Source: CAVOJV01 sp963696325
GTDB lineage: Bacteria > Pseudomonadota > Gammaproteobacteria > Competibacterales > Competibacteraceae
DNA length: 64,000 bases
NCBI GenBank assembly: GCA_963696325.1
Contig: CAVOJV010000058.1
Location: 23,024-87,023 of the forward strand
Reading direction: 5' to 3'
In this document: positions 54,166-61,978 of the stretch, piece by piece
How the letters are laid out: every line of letters begins with the position of its first letter
How positions within the stretch are numbered: position 1 is the stretch's first letter
Position numbers and translations under genes: made by a program
The notes under the pieces: model-generated
Databases searched by the model: none
What the model was told of the DNA's origin: nothing
Seen by the model: the letters and a program-made list of their open reading frames with translations, nothing else

Positions 54166-54885
54166 ATGCGACTGGTGTTGATTCTCGCTGCATTGGTAGG
54201 CGGGGTGTACTGTTTAAGCGCCTGGAGCAAGCGGCTTGGACCGGCGCGCAGTACCCAAGCGTTGCGCTGGGTCACCGTCGCCGTGGGGGTGGTAGTGCTG
54301 CTACTGTTGGCGCTGCGAGGTGGCGCGACTCTGCTCTTGCCATTACTGCTGCTGTTGATCCCTTTGCTAATGCGTTGGCGGCCACTGTGGCAGCCGCTTC
54401 CTAGCGCCTCTGGCGGTTCCAACGCTTCCAGCGCCGCTGGCAATTCCAGATCCGAGGTGGTAACCCGCTTTCTGCGCATGTCCCTGGAACATGCCAGCGG
54501 GGCGATGCAAGGGACGGTTCTGGAGGGTCGCTTTGCAGGGCGAGAACTGTCCGGACTTAACCTTGAGGAATTGCTGGCACTATGGCGAGAGTGCCAGGTA
54601 GATCCGCGTTCGGTCGCTGTTCTGGAAACCTACCTGGACCGTGCACGAGGTGATGACTGGCGTGAAACGCTCAACCATGAACATGAGCAGAAAAGCGGAC
54701 CCAAGAGGACTGCCATGGATCGGCAAGAAGCCTATGAGATATTGGGCCTAAAAACCGAAGCCAGCCTTGAGGAAATCAAGGCTGCCCACCGGCGTTTGAT
54801 GCAGCGTATACACCCGGATCGCGGAGGTTCTGCCTATCTTGCCGCGCGCATCAATCAGGCCAGAGATTTGCTGCTTGGCAAATAA
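54166..54885 (+). CDS. Membrane-anchored J-domain protein
   Basis: 239 residues. One short N-terminal hydrophobic segment (MRLVLILAALVGGVYCLSAW) and two more near residues 40-70 (VAVGVVVLLLLALRGGATLL). A cytoplasmic linker containing SRSEVVTRFLRMSLEHASG follows, then a C-terminal J-domain from about residue 183: EAYEILGLKTEASLEEIKAA, HRRLMQRIHPDRGGSAYLAA with the essential HPD. It would stimulate a DnaK-type ATPase at the membrane, as DjlA/TIM14-like proteins do. AGGA about 10 nt upstream of the ATG; directly downstream of the VWA gene. Confidence 0.88.
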   Translation: MRLVLILAALVGGVYCLSAWSKRLGPARSTQALRWVTVAVGVVVLLLLALRGGATLLLPLLLLLIPLLMRWRPLWQPLPSASGGSNASSAAGNSRSEVVTRFLRMSLEHASGAMQGTVLEGRFAGRELSGLNLEELLALWRECQVDPRSVAVLETYLDRARGDDWRETLNHEHEQKSGPKRTAMDRQEAYEILGLKTEASLEEIKAAHRRLMQRIHPDRGGSAYLAARINQARDLLLGK

Positions 54886-54891
54886 TGGCGC

Positions 54892-56850
54892 CTAAGATGC
54901 TCTTTTTTTGCCACTGAGTTTACCGCTGAGTGGCAAACGGATGGTAAAACAGGCACCTTGTCCAGGCGCAGAGGATACACTGATATCTCCATTATGTTGT
55001 TCGGCAATAATGAAATAGGAAACCGACAGCCCAAGCCCCGTACCTATTCCAGCCTTCTTAGTAGTATAAAAAGGCTCAAATACTCGCCGCCGGGTATTCT
55101 CATCCATACCAGGACCATTGTCCTCCACCTCGATCAGCGCCTGATCTCCCTCGCGCCGGGTACGCAAAGTGATGCAGTGAGGCTGCACAGTATCCGCTTC
55201 GCTCATGGCTTGGGCGGCGTTTTTAACCAGATTCAACAAAACCTGCTCGATTTCGGTCCGATCGCAATAAATTTCTTCCAGCGCGGGATCATAGTCTCGC
55301 ACGATCTTGATCTGACGGAAGTCGTATTTTTTCTTAAGGTCATAATCGCTAGCCGCCAGCCGGATCACGGTATCCAGCATATCGTCCACCCGGACCGGAA
55401 TGAATTCCGCTTTGCTGCGGCGGCTGAAAGCCAGCATGTCAGCCACAATATGGGTGGCGCGGGTGCCCGCTTCCTGTATCCCCGCCAGGAAGCGTAAGAT
55501 GCCGCGCTTTTCCAGGTACGCGCGCACCTTGTCTAGTTCAAGGCCAAGCTCTTCGGCAATCATCAAGTTAGCTGGCAACTCAGAAGATAGGCGTCGTGAG
55601 ATATTTTGGCAACCTTGTAGAATGGCGCTGAGCGGATTGTTGATCTCATGAGCCATGCCGGCGGCCAATCCACCAACTGACATCATCTTTTCCGTTTGCA
55701 CTATCATCTGCTCGATGCGGACCCGATTAGTCACATCATCCACCCGAATCACTGCGCCCAGGATACCGTTGGCGACCAACGGATAGATCACGACATCGGC
55801 ATAGCGGGACTGCCCCTCCTCCTCGAAAACGACACGCTCATTGCGGACCGGTACCCGATTGCGGATGGCTTCACTAACCCGTTCAAGTTGGGATTCAAGG
55901 TAGGGAAACAATTCGGTGAACGGGCGCCCCTGTGCCTGGACCTGGGCTACTCCGCTGGCCCGTTCGGCACCCTGGTTCCATTCGGTGATACGGCCATCGG
56001 TATCTACTCCCATCAGGACCGAAGGCATGGAGTCGATAATATTCTTCAAGTAGGAACGCATTCGCTGCATTTCCCGGGCCGTGCGCTTGCGTTCGGTGAT
56101 GTCTCGGAAGCTGATCACCGCTCCTACGACGTGGGCCACTTCCCGAATGGGGGTTACACTGTATTCCACAGGAAAGGGATTGCCGTACTGGTGCAGAAAG
56201 AGACTGTTTTCGCCCCGGCAGACAATGCCATCTTCGAGTACCCGGTACACGGGGCAGTTCTCTGGATTGGCGTCCAGCCAGACTTCCTGCAACGGAAGCC
56301 CGATCAGGCTCTCTTCCTCCCTGCCTAGCATGGCACCTGCTGTTGGGTTCGCGAAGCTGATGCGGCCTTCCACATCCAAGCCGATGATGCCTTCACCAAC
56401 GGCATCGAGGATGAGCCTTTGTCGATGTTGCAAGCGCGTGATCCGCTCTTCGGCCAGCTTGCGTTCGGTAAGATCGTGGACCATGCCCGTGAAGCGCCGG
56501 TGCCCACCAAAGCTCACTTCCCCTACGGAAAGATACATAGGGAAGGTACTGCCATTCTTGCGTTGGCCAACAACCTCCCGGCCAATGCCGATAATCCTTC
56601 TAACCCCAGTATCAAGGTAATTGGTAAGATACTTGTCATGCTCAGACCGGTAAGGTTCTGGCATAAGCATGCGCACATTGTGGCCGAGCACTTCGTCTGC
56701 CTGATAGCCAAACAAGCGCTCAGCGGCGGAATTCATCATTTCGACGGTACCCATTTCGTTGATGACCATGATACCGTCTACCGCGCTTTCGACCATGGCC
56801 CCAATCAGAGCGCTGTCGCCGCTGGCCATGTTGTGGCTGTTTTCGCTCAT
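54892..56850 (-). CDS. PAS-domain sensor histidine kinase
   Basis: 652 residues from the ATG at 56850 (GAGGAG 6-7 nt upstream). Three PAS domains in series: ALIGAMVESAVDGIMVINEM (FixL-like, with GREVVGQRKNGSTFPMYLSV), RLILDAVGEGIIGLDVEGRI, and IIDSMPSVLMGVDTDGRITE. Then the H-box MSVGGLAAGMAHEINNPLSA with the phosphorylated His, N-box LVNLVKNAAQAMSEADTV-like region, ENDGPGMD-type G1 and TKKAGIGTGLGLSVSYFII G2. No membrane span, so the sensor is cytoplasmic; the first PAS may bind heme or flavin (inference). A possible extended -10 TGCTATCCT with TTGCCA upstream lies at 56930-56960. No response regulator is adjacent. Confidence 0.9.
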   Translation of the reverse strand: MSENSHNMASGDSALIGAMVESAVDGIMVINEMGTVEMMNSAAERLFGYQADEVLGHNVRMLMPEPYRSEHDKYLTNYLDTGVRRIIGIGREVVGQRKNGSTFPMYLSVGEVSFGGHRRFTGMVHDLTERKLAEERITRLQHRQRLILDAVGEGIIGLDVEGRISFANPTAGAMLGREEESLIGLPLQEVWLDANPENCPVYRVLEDGIVCRGENSLFLHQYGNPFPVEYSVTPIREVAHVVGAVISFRDITERKRTAREMQRMRSYLKNIIDSMPSVLMGVDTDGRITEWNQGAERASGVAQVQAQGRPFTELFPYLESQLERVSEAIRNRVPVRNERVVFEEEGQSRYADVVIYPLVANGILGAVIRVDDVTNRVRIEQMIVQTEKMMSVGGLAAGMAHEINNPLSAILQGCQNISRRLSSELPANLMIAEELGLELDKVRAYLEKRGILRFLAGIQEAGTRATHIVADMLAFSRRSKAEFIPVRVDDMLDTVIRLAASDYDLKKKYDFRQIKIVRDYDPALEEIYCDRTEIEQVLLNLVKNAAQAMSEADTVQPHCITLRTRREGDQALIEVEDNGPGMDENTRRRVFEPFYTTKKAGIGTGLGLSVSYFIIAEQHNGDISVSSAPGQGACFTIRLPLSGKLSGKKRAS

Positions 56851-57188
56851 AGAAGCTCCTCGGTCGACAGGCAGGTGTTGTGCCGCGCTTGCCGTTGCCG
56901 GTCCTTTTGGGAATGACTTAACAGCGAGCAGGATAGCACGTACTTGCCTTTTGTTGGCAACCACGGGCTTGGCGCCGTGACATTGACATTCTATCTAGGC
57001 CCAGTGGGAGCGAAGCTGCGATAAGCGACATATAAGAATTCGCTACTAAACGACCGGGCTGGAGCGAAGTCGCAATGAACCTCATTGCGCGCCTGTGCGA
57101 TTGGCTGGTCAGTGACGTGCTGCCGTTCGACCCACAAGCGCGGCACGGTCGCGACATTGCTGTGGACTGGTTTCGCGCGCAACGATTG
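56851..57188. other. Gap between histidine kinase and Tn3-family transposon
   Basis: 338 bp with no supported gene. It holds the kinase promoter region, two copies of GGAGCGAAG (57009 and 57061 areas), and a perfect hairpin CGCAATGA-ACC-TCATTGCG at 57071-57089. The last 100 bp are G+C-rich and look like foreign flank brought in with the transposon. Confidence 0.4.
57071..57089. repeat. Short perfect hairpin, REP-like
   Basis: CGCAATGA and TCATTGCG, 8-bp arms with a 3-nt loop, in non-coding DNA about 100 bp before the Tn3 terminal repeat. The flanking GGAGCGAAG repeats resemble dispersed extragenic palindromes, but only one full copy is in this window. Confidence 0.35.
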
Positions 57189-57225
57189 GGGGTAGAACGA
57201 GCAGTCGTGTCACCAGCCGCCATTT
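57189..57225 (+). repeat. Tn3-family terminal inverted repeat, left
   Basis: 37 bp starting GGGGTAGAACGAGC and ending GCCGCCATTT. It matches the reverse complement of 60934-60970 except for one base (A instead of C in CACCAGCC), and it lies 3 bp beyond the transposase stop codon. Confidence 0.93.
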
Positions 57226-57228
57226 CGA

Positions 57229-60180
57229 TCAGAGCAACGCCAGCCGGGTGTTCATGTCGAGGTCGAACCGCCCATACGGGTTGACGTGCTCCCATATCAG
57301 GGGGGTCAGGGCAGCGTAGTCGCGCGGCGTTAGCTTGTCCTTCCAGTGCGGCTGCGCAAGGACCTTCTGGATCATCAGCGTGTTAATGTAGACCATGCAG
57401 TTCTGGATCAGGTGCAGTGCGAGCATGCTGATTTCATGGTCTTCACGCCGGTTGCTGACCATTTCACCGCGCCGGGCGAAGAACACGAAGTCGGTGGCCC
57501 CATTCCATTGCTCGACCACGTTCAGCCCCTCGTTGATCTCGCGGCGCAGTTCTTCGGAGTGCAGGTAGCGGCACAGGAAGATCGTCTTGATCGCCTTGCC
57601 CAGTTCGGCGAATGCCTTGTACGTGGGGTGCTGCAGGTTCTTCTTGGTGAAGCGACGAAGGATCGCTTCGGTTTCCGCTGTACCCAGGCGCAGCGCCGTG
57701 GTGTACTTAATCATCTGGTCGTACTGCTGCCGCACCAATTCCCAGTCGATGGGCCGGGTCAGAATCTGCTGCAAGTTGGCGTAAGCGTCCGCCTTGCCGG
57801 TCTCCGGTCGGTACCGCTTCTGCGAGTGGATGGCCTTCAGCCGCGGCAACAAGTGGAAGCCAAGCAGCCGGCAGAACGCGAACGCGACCGTGCTCTGGCC
57901 GTGCGAATCAACGTACTGGCGGTCCACCTCCATCTCGGTGCAGTGATGGATCACGCCCTCGATCATCGACGCCACTTCCGACGACGACGGCGACTTGAGC
58001 TGGGAGTGGATGCACAGCGAATTGCGCTCGACGTGCCAGTAGATCATGATGCCGCGCCCGCCGTAACGGACATGCCACTGCGTGGTCAGGTTCTGGTCCC
58101 AGGCGCCGAAGTGCTTGGAATCGGAGGCACAGGCGGTCGTACCGCTGCCCCAGATCGCCGGGTTGCGGGCGCGCAGCGTGCCGTCGGCGACGATGGCAAC
58201 CGCGCGGCGCATCGCATCAACGCTGATGTAGCGCTGGCGGACATAGGCCAAATCCCTGGCCGTCGTACCGGAATCCAGCCCAGCCATGTGCTGCAACCCC
58301 GCATTAGTGCCCAGGCCATGCAGGCACAGCAGCAGGCGTGGCTGCAACCCCGAGCGCTCCATCGTTTCGTAGGAGGTCGGGCTTTTCATCGCTTCGGTGA
58401 ATGCCAGCCGCAGGTCGGTTTCCTTGACCATATCCAGCAGGCTGGTCATGGACCAGATCGCATTCAGTTCGGCCTTGAGCGCCGTCAGGTGGGGCGGGGC
58501 GGGCTGCGCGTCCAGCGGCGTCAACGTGATCCAGCCGCCCCCCTTGCCGCTGAGGCGGACCTGGCGGTTCTGCTTCAAACCGGTGTCGAAGGTACTCAGC
58601 GCTGCGCGCATCTCGGCCTGCAAGTCGGCGATGAAGCGCTCCGCGTCCAGCGGCAGATTTAACGCCTGGTAGTATTCCTCGCGGTTCTGGTCGAAATCGG
58701 CCGGCAGGTCTTCGTCAGGGTTGCGGTATCGATTCGCGCCGACCACCCAGATTTCCTTGCAGCGCAGTTGTTCGCGCAGCGCTTCCAGCACGGCGATTTC
58801 GTAAGTGACGCGGTTGATGCGATCCCGGCCGGCGGCGTCCTTCTCCACCACGGCGTCGCGCCACAGGCCGCGCACCACGCCGTCGAGCGGCACCTCCTCG
58901 TCGGGCGGGAAGATATGCACCTTGGTATCGGCGAAGCGCTTCACCAGGTCGAGCGCCTGCATCACCGGGCGGTGACGGTCGTTGTTGGAGCGGAATTCCA
59001 GCGCCGCCAGCAGCTTGGGCACCATGCGGCGGTAGTGCCCCCGGTAGGAGTTGCGGATCACCGTGCGCAGCGTGACGCGGTAGGTCGGGCCGGTGGCCTT
59101 CCACTCCTTGACCAGATCGTGCAGCGTCTGTTCGCCGACCACGGGGAACACCACGTCGCGCACCACGCCGTCAGGCTGAGCCAGCGTGGCGTCGGCCAGT
59201 TCGAACAACAGGCTCTGTTTACCGGTGACGCGCTTGAGGTCGTCCAGCAGCTCGCGTTCGACCTTGCGCTCGGCGCGTGCGCCGATCTGGTGGATGGTCT
59301 CGATCAGCAGGTCTATCAAGTCATCGGTCAAGCTGCGGGCGCGCAGATAAACGAAGGCGGCCAGCCAGGCGATGCGCGTCGCATCTGGATGACGGCGCAA
59401 GTCCCGTGGCACTTCCACCGACACCCGTTGCCGACAGCGTTCCAGATCGCGCGGCGCGGCGCGGTCGAACAAGTCGACAGGAAGGTCGATCTGTCGGATC
59501 AGTTCCAGCTTCGCCAGTTCGTCCTGCATACTGGCGAGGCTGGGACGACCGGGACTGCCGCGCAGCTTCAGCAAAACGGCTGGCGCGCTGCCTATGGTGT
59601 CGTTCGGGGCAACATCATCGCTGCCCGATTTTTCCGGGTGTAACAGGGCGTCCAGCCGTTCGCGTGTCGCCGGCGACAGCCGTTCGCAAACGCTGGCGTG
59701 GAAACGATCTTCATGGGCGCGTAGCGCTGTACGGGCGATACGGTCCATCCGGTCGGCCGTCGGCGGCTCGATCGCCAGTTCGCGGCAGCGCGCTTCCAGA
59801 CGCTCGATCATCGGCTCGATCTCGCCGCCAACCTCTCCGGCGACGTGATCGCGCAGCCAGACGGTCAGCGTGTCGGCATCGGCGACCGTGGCCTCGCGGA
59901 AACCGAAGCGCACGCGGATTTCGGCGCGTAGGCGTTCCGCCGTGCGCCCCGTCAGAAACGCTTCGCCGTCCACTGGCATCGGCACATCGAGCTGTTTGCT
60001 CAGCGCAAGGACCTCTTGCGCTTCGACTTCGGACTCGTCGTGCGGAAACCGGCCGCGCTCACGGAAGAACGTCAGCAGGATGGCGAAGCCCAGCCGGTTC
60101 GCTCGATTCTTCGTCATCACCAGATCGCGCTCGGCGGGTGCCAATATCCACGGATCTTCCACGCTGCCGCCGTTCGGCAT
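57229..60180 (-). CDS. tnpA: Tn3-family transposase
   Basis: 983 residues from the ATG at 60180, chosen because GGAAAG lies just upstream and the family start (PWILAPAERDLVMTKNRANR) follows; it begins 2 nt after the resolvase stop. An N-terminal DUF4158-type DNA-binding region is followed by the large DDE domain: the first Asp in TTACASDSKHFGAWDQNLTT, the second in MEVDRQYVDSHGQSTVAFAF, and the Glu region toward GLNVVEQWNGATDFVFFARR. The length and the intact frame suggest a functional replicative transposase. Composition is clearly G+C-richer than the chromosome at 30-42 kb. Confidence 0.96.
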   Translation of the reverse strand: MPNGGSVEDPWILAPAERDLVMTKNRANRLGFAILLTFFRERGRFPHDESEVEAQEVLALSKQLDVPMPVDGEAFLTGRTAERLRAEIRVRFGFREATVADADTLTVWLRDHVAGEVGGEIEPMIERLEARCRELAIEPPTADRMDRIARTALRAHEDRFHASVCERLSPATRERLDALLHPEKSGSDDVAPNDTIGSAPAVLLKLRGSPGRPSLASMQDELAKLELIRQIDLPVDLFDRAAPRDLERCRQRVSVEVPRDLRRHPDATRIAWLAAFVYLRARSLTDDLIDLLIETIHQIGARAERKVERELLDDLKRVTGKQSLLFELADATLAQPDGVVRDVVFPVVGEQTLHDLVKEWKATGPTYRVTLRTVIRNSYRGHYRRMVPKLLAALEFRSNNDRHRPVMQALDLVKRFADTKVHIFPPDEEVPLDGVVRGLWRDAVVEKDAAGRDRINRVTYEIAVLEALREQLRCKEIWVVGANRYRNPDEDLPADFDQNREEYYQALNLPLDAERFIADLQAEMRAALSTFDTGLKQNRQVRLSGKGGGWITLTPLDAQPAPPHLTALKAELNAIWSMTSLLDMVKETDLRLAFTEAMKSPTSYETMERSGLQPRLLLCLHGLGTNAGLQHMAGLDSGTTARDLAYVRQRYISVDAMRRAVAIVADGTLRARNPAIWGSGTTACASDSKHFGAWDQNLTTQWHVRYGGRGIMIYWHVERNSLCIHSQLKSPSSSEVASMIEGVIHHCTEMEVDRQYVDSHGQSTVAFAFCRLLGFHLLPRLKAIHSQKRYRPETGKADAYANLQQILTRPIDWELVRQQYDQMIKYTTALRLGTAETEAILRRFTKKNLQHPTYKAFAELGKAIKTIFLCRYLHSEELRREINEGLNVVEQWNGATDFVFFARRGEMVSNRREDHEISMLALHLIQNCMVYINTLMIQKVLAQPHWKDKLTPRDYAALTPLIWEHVNPYGRFDLDMNTRLALL

Positions 60181-60182
60181 CG

Positions 60183-60773
60183 CTACTTTCCGGGGTGGAT
60201 TGACTCGGGCCAGCCGACCCGCGCCAGGGTTTCGATCAAGGTAGTGCGTTTCACTCCGAAGTTGCGACACACGGCCGCCTTCGACATGCCACCCTCCAGC
60301 GCGGCGATGATAACGTCCAGCTTCTCCCCGACGAGGGCAAGCGGCCGCCCTCCGACCCGGCCGCGCCGCTTGGCGGCGGCCAGCCCTGCGACGACGCGCT
60401 CTTGGATCAAGGCCCGCTCGTACTGCGCGAGCGCGCCGAACACATGAAACAACAGCTCGCCTGACGCCGTAGTGGTGTCCATGCCTTCGGTCAGTGACCG
60501 AAACGCCACTTGCCTTTCCTTCAGCGAGTTCACAATGCCAAGCAGGTGCGACAGCGAGCGGCCCAGCCGATCCAACTTCCAGACGACGAGCACATCGCCA
60601 GGGCGGACGAATTCCAGCGCCTGGCCCAGGCCGGATCGGTCGTCCTTGGCCCCGGACGCGCGGTCCTCGAACAAGTGCCGGGCGTCAACGCCCACCGACA
60701 GCAGCGCATCGCGTTGTAGGTCCGTGCTCTGCCGGTCCGAGTCCGACGAAACACGCATGTAGCCAACCAACAT
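60183..60773 (-). CDS. tnpR: Serine recombinase (Tn3-type resolvase)
   Basis: 196 residues. Catalytic domain MLVGYMRVSSDSDRQSTDLQ with nucleophile Ser9, FEDRASGAKDDRSGLGQALE, VVWKLDRLGRSLSHLLGIVN, RSLTEGMDTTTASGELLFHV, ALAQYERALIQERV, and a C-terminal helix-turn-helix (GMSKAAVCRNFGVKRTTLIE). It resolves transposition cointegrates at res. It is directly upstream of tnpA, so the two are probably one transcript controlled by resolvase binding at res. Confidence 0.96.
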   Translation of the reverse strand: MLVGYMRVSSDSDRQSTDLQRDALLSVGVDARHLFEDRASGAKDDRSGLGQALEFVRPGDVLVVWKLDRLGRSLSHLLGIVNSLKERQVAFRSLTEGMDTTTASGELLFHVFGALAQYERALIQERVVAGLAAAKRRGRVGGRPLALVGEKLDVIIAALEGGMSKAAVCRNFGVKRTTLIETLARVGWPESIHPGK

Positions 60774-60933
60774 AACCGGATAACCATCAAAATTGGGTTT
60801 CCGTATGGTAGCGCATAGCGATAGGGTTTTCCGCGCATTCTTCGAGGTACTGCATGGGTTATTCAGAGGGTCGCGGCAGACCTGTCGCCAAACATATGTT
60901 TTCCGATACCCAATTAAAATAGCGACTTATCTC
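60774..60933. promoter_or_regulatory. Probable res site and tnpR-tnpA promoter region
   Basis: 160 bp between the resolvase start and the right terminal repeat. It has AATTGGGT (60791-60798) and its inverse ACCCAATT (60908-60915), and three copies of GTTTCCG or GTTTTCCG (near 60796, 60836 and 60897), consistent with several resolvase-binding subsites. The assignment rests on position and repeat pattern. Confidence 0.6.
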
Positions 60934-60970
60934 AAATGGCGGCGGGTGACACGACTGCTCGTTCTACCCC
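60934..60970 (-). repeat. Tn3-family terminal inverted repeat, right
   Basis: 37 bp ending in CTCGTTCTACCCC; inverse of 57189-57225 with one mismatch. It marks the outer end of the transposon. Confidence 0.93.
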
Positions 60971-61347
60971 AAGACCGCTGAGCAATACGAGGCTATGGCG
61001 GCACAGTCCGCCGGCGGCCGTATCCAACGGGCCGAATGCTGGAGTGGGTCTGCCAGGACAGTGCCGCCGCGCTCAGCCCGAACCAGGATCCGATCACGTT
61101 GTCGCCGGCATCGTCGCAGCGGTCAGCGTCACGTGACGCTGACGAGCAGCGTGTGCTCGCGGAAGGTTTGGATGCGCGGGTCCGCGAATTGGAAAGTGTG
61201 GGCATTCGCGACATGGGGTTGTTTGCTAGCATGGCGGAATTGATGTCCCTCTTCAAGCGGTTACTGGACATTGCCGGCCCAGAAGAGTTGTCCACCCTGT
61301 GCGATGTGAATCGTCGCCGTAATGGAGCCATTTCGTTTTCGGCGTAA
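60971..61347 (+). pseudogene. Fragment of an unrecognised gene at the transposon edge
   Basis: Two overlapping frames read as one protein piece: KTAEQYEAMAAQSAGGRIQR directly from the transposon edge, then, after a shift near 61030, MLEWVCQDSAAALSPNQDPI to GIRDMGLFASMAELMSLFKR, LLDIAGPEELSTLCDVNRRR. The 5' end is cut by the Tn3 right repeat and the 3' end runs into the first IS21-type repeats. Coding character is likely, but I do not recognise the family. No continuation was found on the left flank of the transposon. Confidence 0.4.
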
Positions 61348-61430
61348 TGGCGCCACAGGATTTGCGGCGTAAAGGCGCCAGTGAATCTTCGGCATAAAGG
61401 AGCCACGGTTTTCTCGGCGTAAAGGCGCCA
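61316..61430 (+). repeat. Five tandem repeats with an exact 25-bp period
   Basis: Units start at 61316, 61341, 61366, 61391 and 61416. The conserved part is GGCGTAAAGGCGCCA with variants GCCGTAATGGAGCCA and GGCATAAAGGAGCCA; the remaining 10 bp vary. Multiple terminal repeats of this sort are characteristic of IS21-family ends and bind the IstA transposase. The identical half-turn-shifted phasing is noteworthy. Confidence 0.85.
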
Positions 61431-61847
61431 CTTCGTTCCCGGATCAGGGGCTCGACTTTCGTGAATCGGTTACCCTCGCGGCTTTTTTACCCGAGGTGGC
61501 CATGAGTAATCGGAGGTTCGAGATGTTTAATTATCGACAGGTCCTGGTGCGGATGCGGCAGGGCGATTCGGATCGGCAGATCGCCCGATCCAAGACCATG
61601 GGGCGCAGGAAGATCGCCCACGTTCGGGAAATCGCCGCCGAGCGCGGCTGGCTGACGCCGGCGGTGCCGTTGCCGGACGATGCGGTGTTGGCGGCGGGGT
61701 TCGAGCGGCCGCTGCAGGCATTGCCGGCCAGTTGCGTGTCCAACCTGGAGCCTTGGCGTGAGCGGATCACCCAGTGGCATTCCCAGGGTATCCAGGGCAC
61801 CACCATCCACGCCGCCTTAGCGCGCGATCATGGCTACACCGGCAGCC
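61316..61847. mobile_element. IS21-family element, left part only
   Basis: Left end with multiple tandem transposase-binding repeats followed by the 5' part of istA. The element is cut off at 61847 where a second IS21-family end begins. The outer boundary is uncertain; a TGT that could start it lies near 61299. Confidence 0.7.
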
Positions 61848-61852
61848 TGTGA
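61502..61852 (+). pseudogene. istA: IS21-family transposase IstA, N-terminal fragment
   Basis: 116 residues of an IstA normally about 500 long: MSNRRFEMFNYRQVLVRMRQ, GDSDRQIARSKTMGRRKIAH, VREIAAERGWLTPAVPLPDD, ASCVSNLEPWRERITQWHSQ, GIQGTTIHAALARDHGYTG. It stops at a TGA created by the junction with the second IS21 element. The ATG at 61502 has GAGG 7 nt upstream; a GTG at 61496 is possible. The helix-turn-helix is intact, but the catalytic DDE domain is absent, so it is inactive. Confidence 0.85.
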
Positions 61853-61978
61853 GTTGCTAACTGATTTGGCCCCACTTGAAGGGATTTTGATATCGAGAGT
61901 CGGCCCCACCCCCATCCCCCTTTGCCGTAGTCGTGGCGCTCGATGTCACAGTAACAGCGAGGGTATGAGAGGTGACCA

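Larger units (their letters stand above)
57189..60970. mobile_element. Complete Tn3-family transposon
   Basis: 3782-bp element bounded by 37-bp inverted terminal repeats (one mismatch) that begin GGGGTAGAACGAGC. It contains only a Tn3-type transposase and a serine resolvase in the same direction, plus a non-coding region that should hold the res site. The 5-bp flanks (GATTG on the left, AAGAC on the right) do not match, so no target duplication is seen; the flanks may have recombined since insertion. Confidence 0.93.

Noticed and set aside
57346..59643. Long plus-strand frames opposite the Tn3 transposase
   Set aside because: Shadows of a G+C-rich gene; the minus-strand transposase is intact and conserved.
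50645..60773. Tyrosine recombinase, KfrA-like protein and Tn3 transposase as one large transposon
   Set aside because: The 37-bp terminal repeats enclose only the transposase and serine resolvase, and the genes between (DUF4389, VWA, J-domain, histidine kinase) look chromosomal.
61316..61430. Possible CRISPR-like repeat array
   Set aside because: The repeat-to-repeat distance is only 25 bp with 10 variable bases, no unique spacers of CRISPR size and no cas genes; it fits IS21 terminal repeats.
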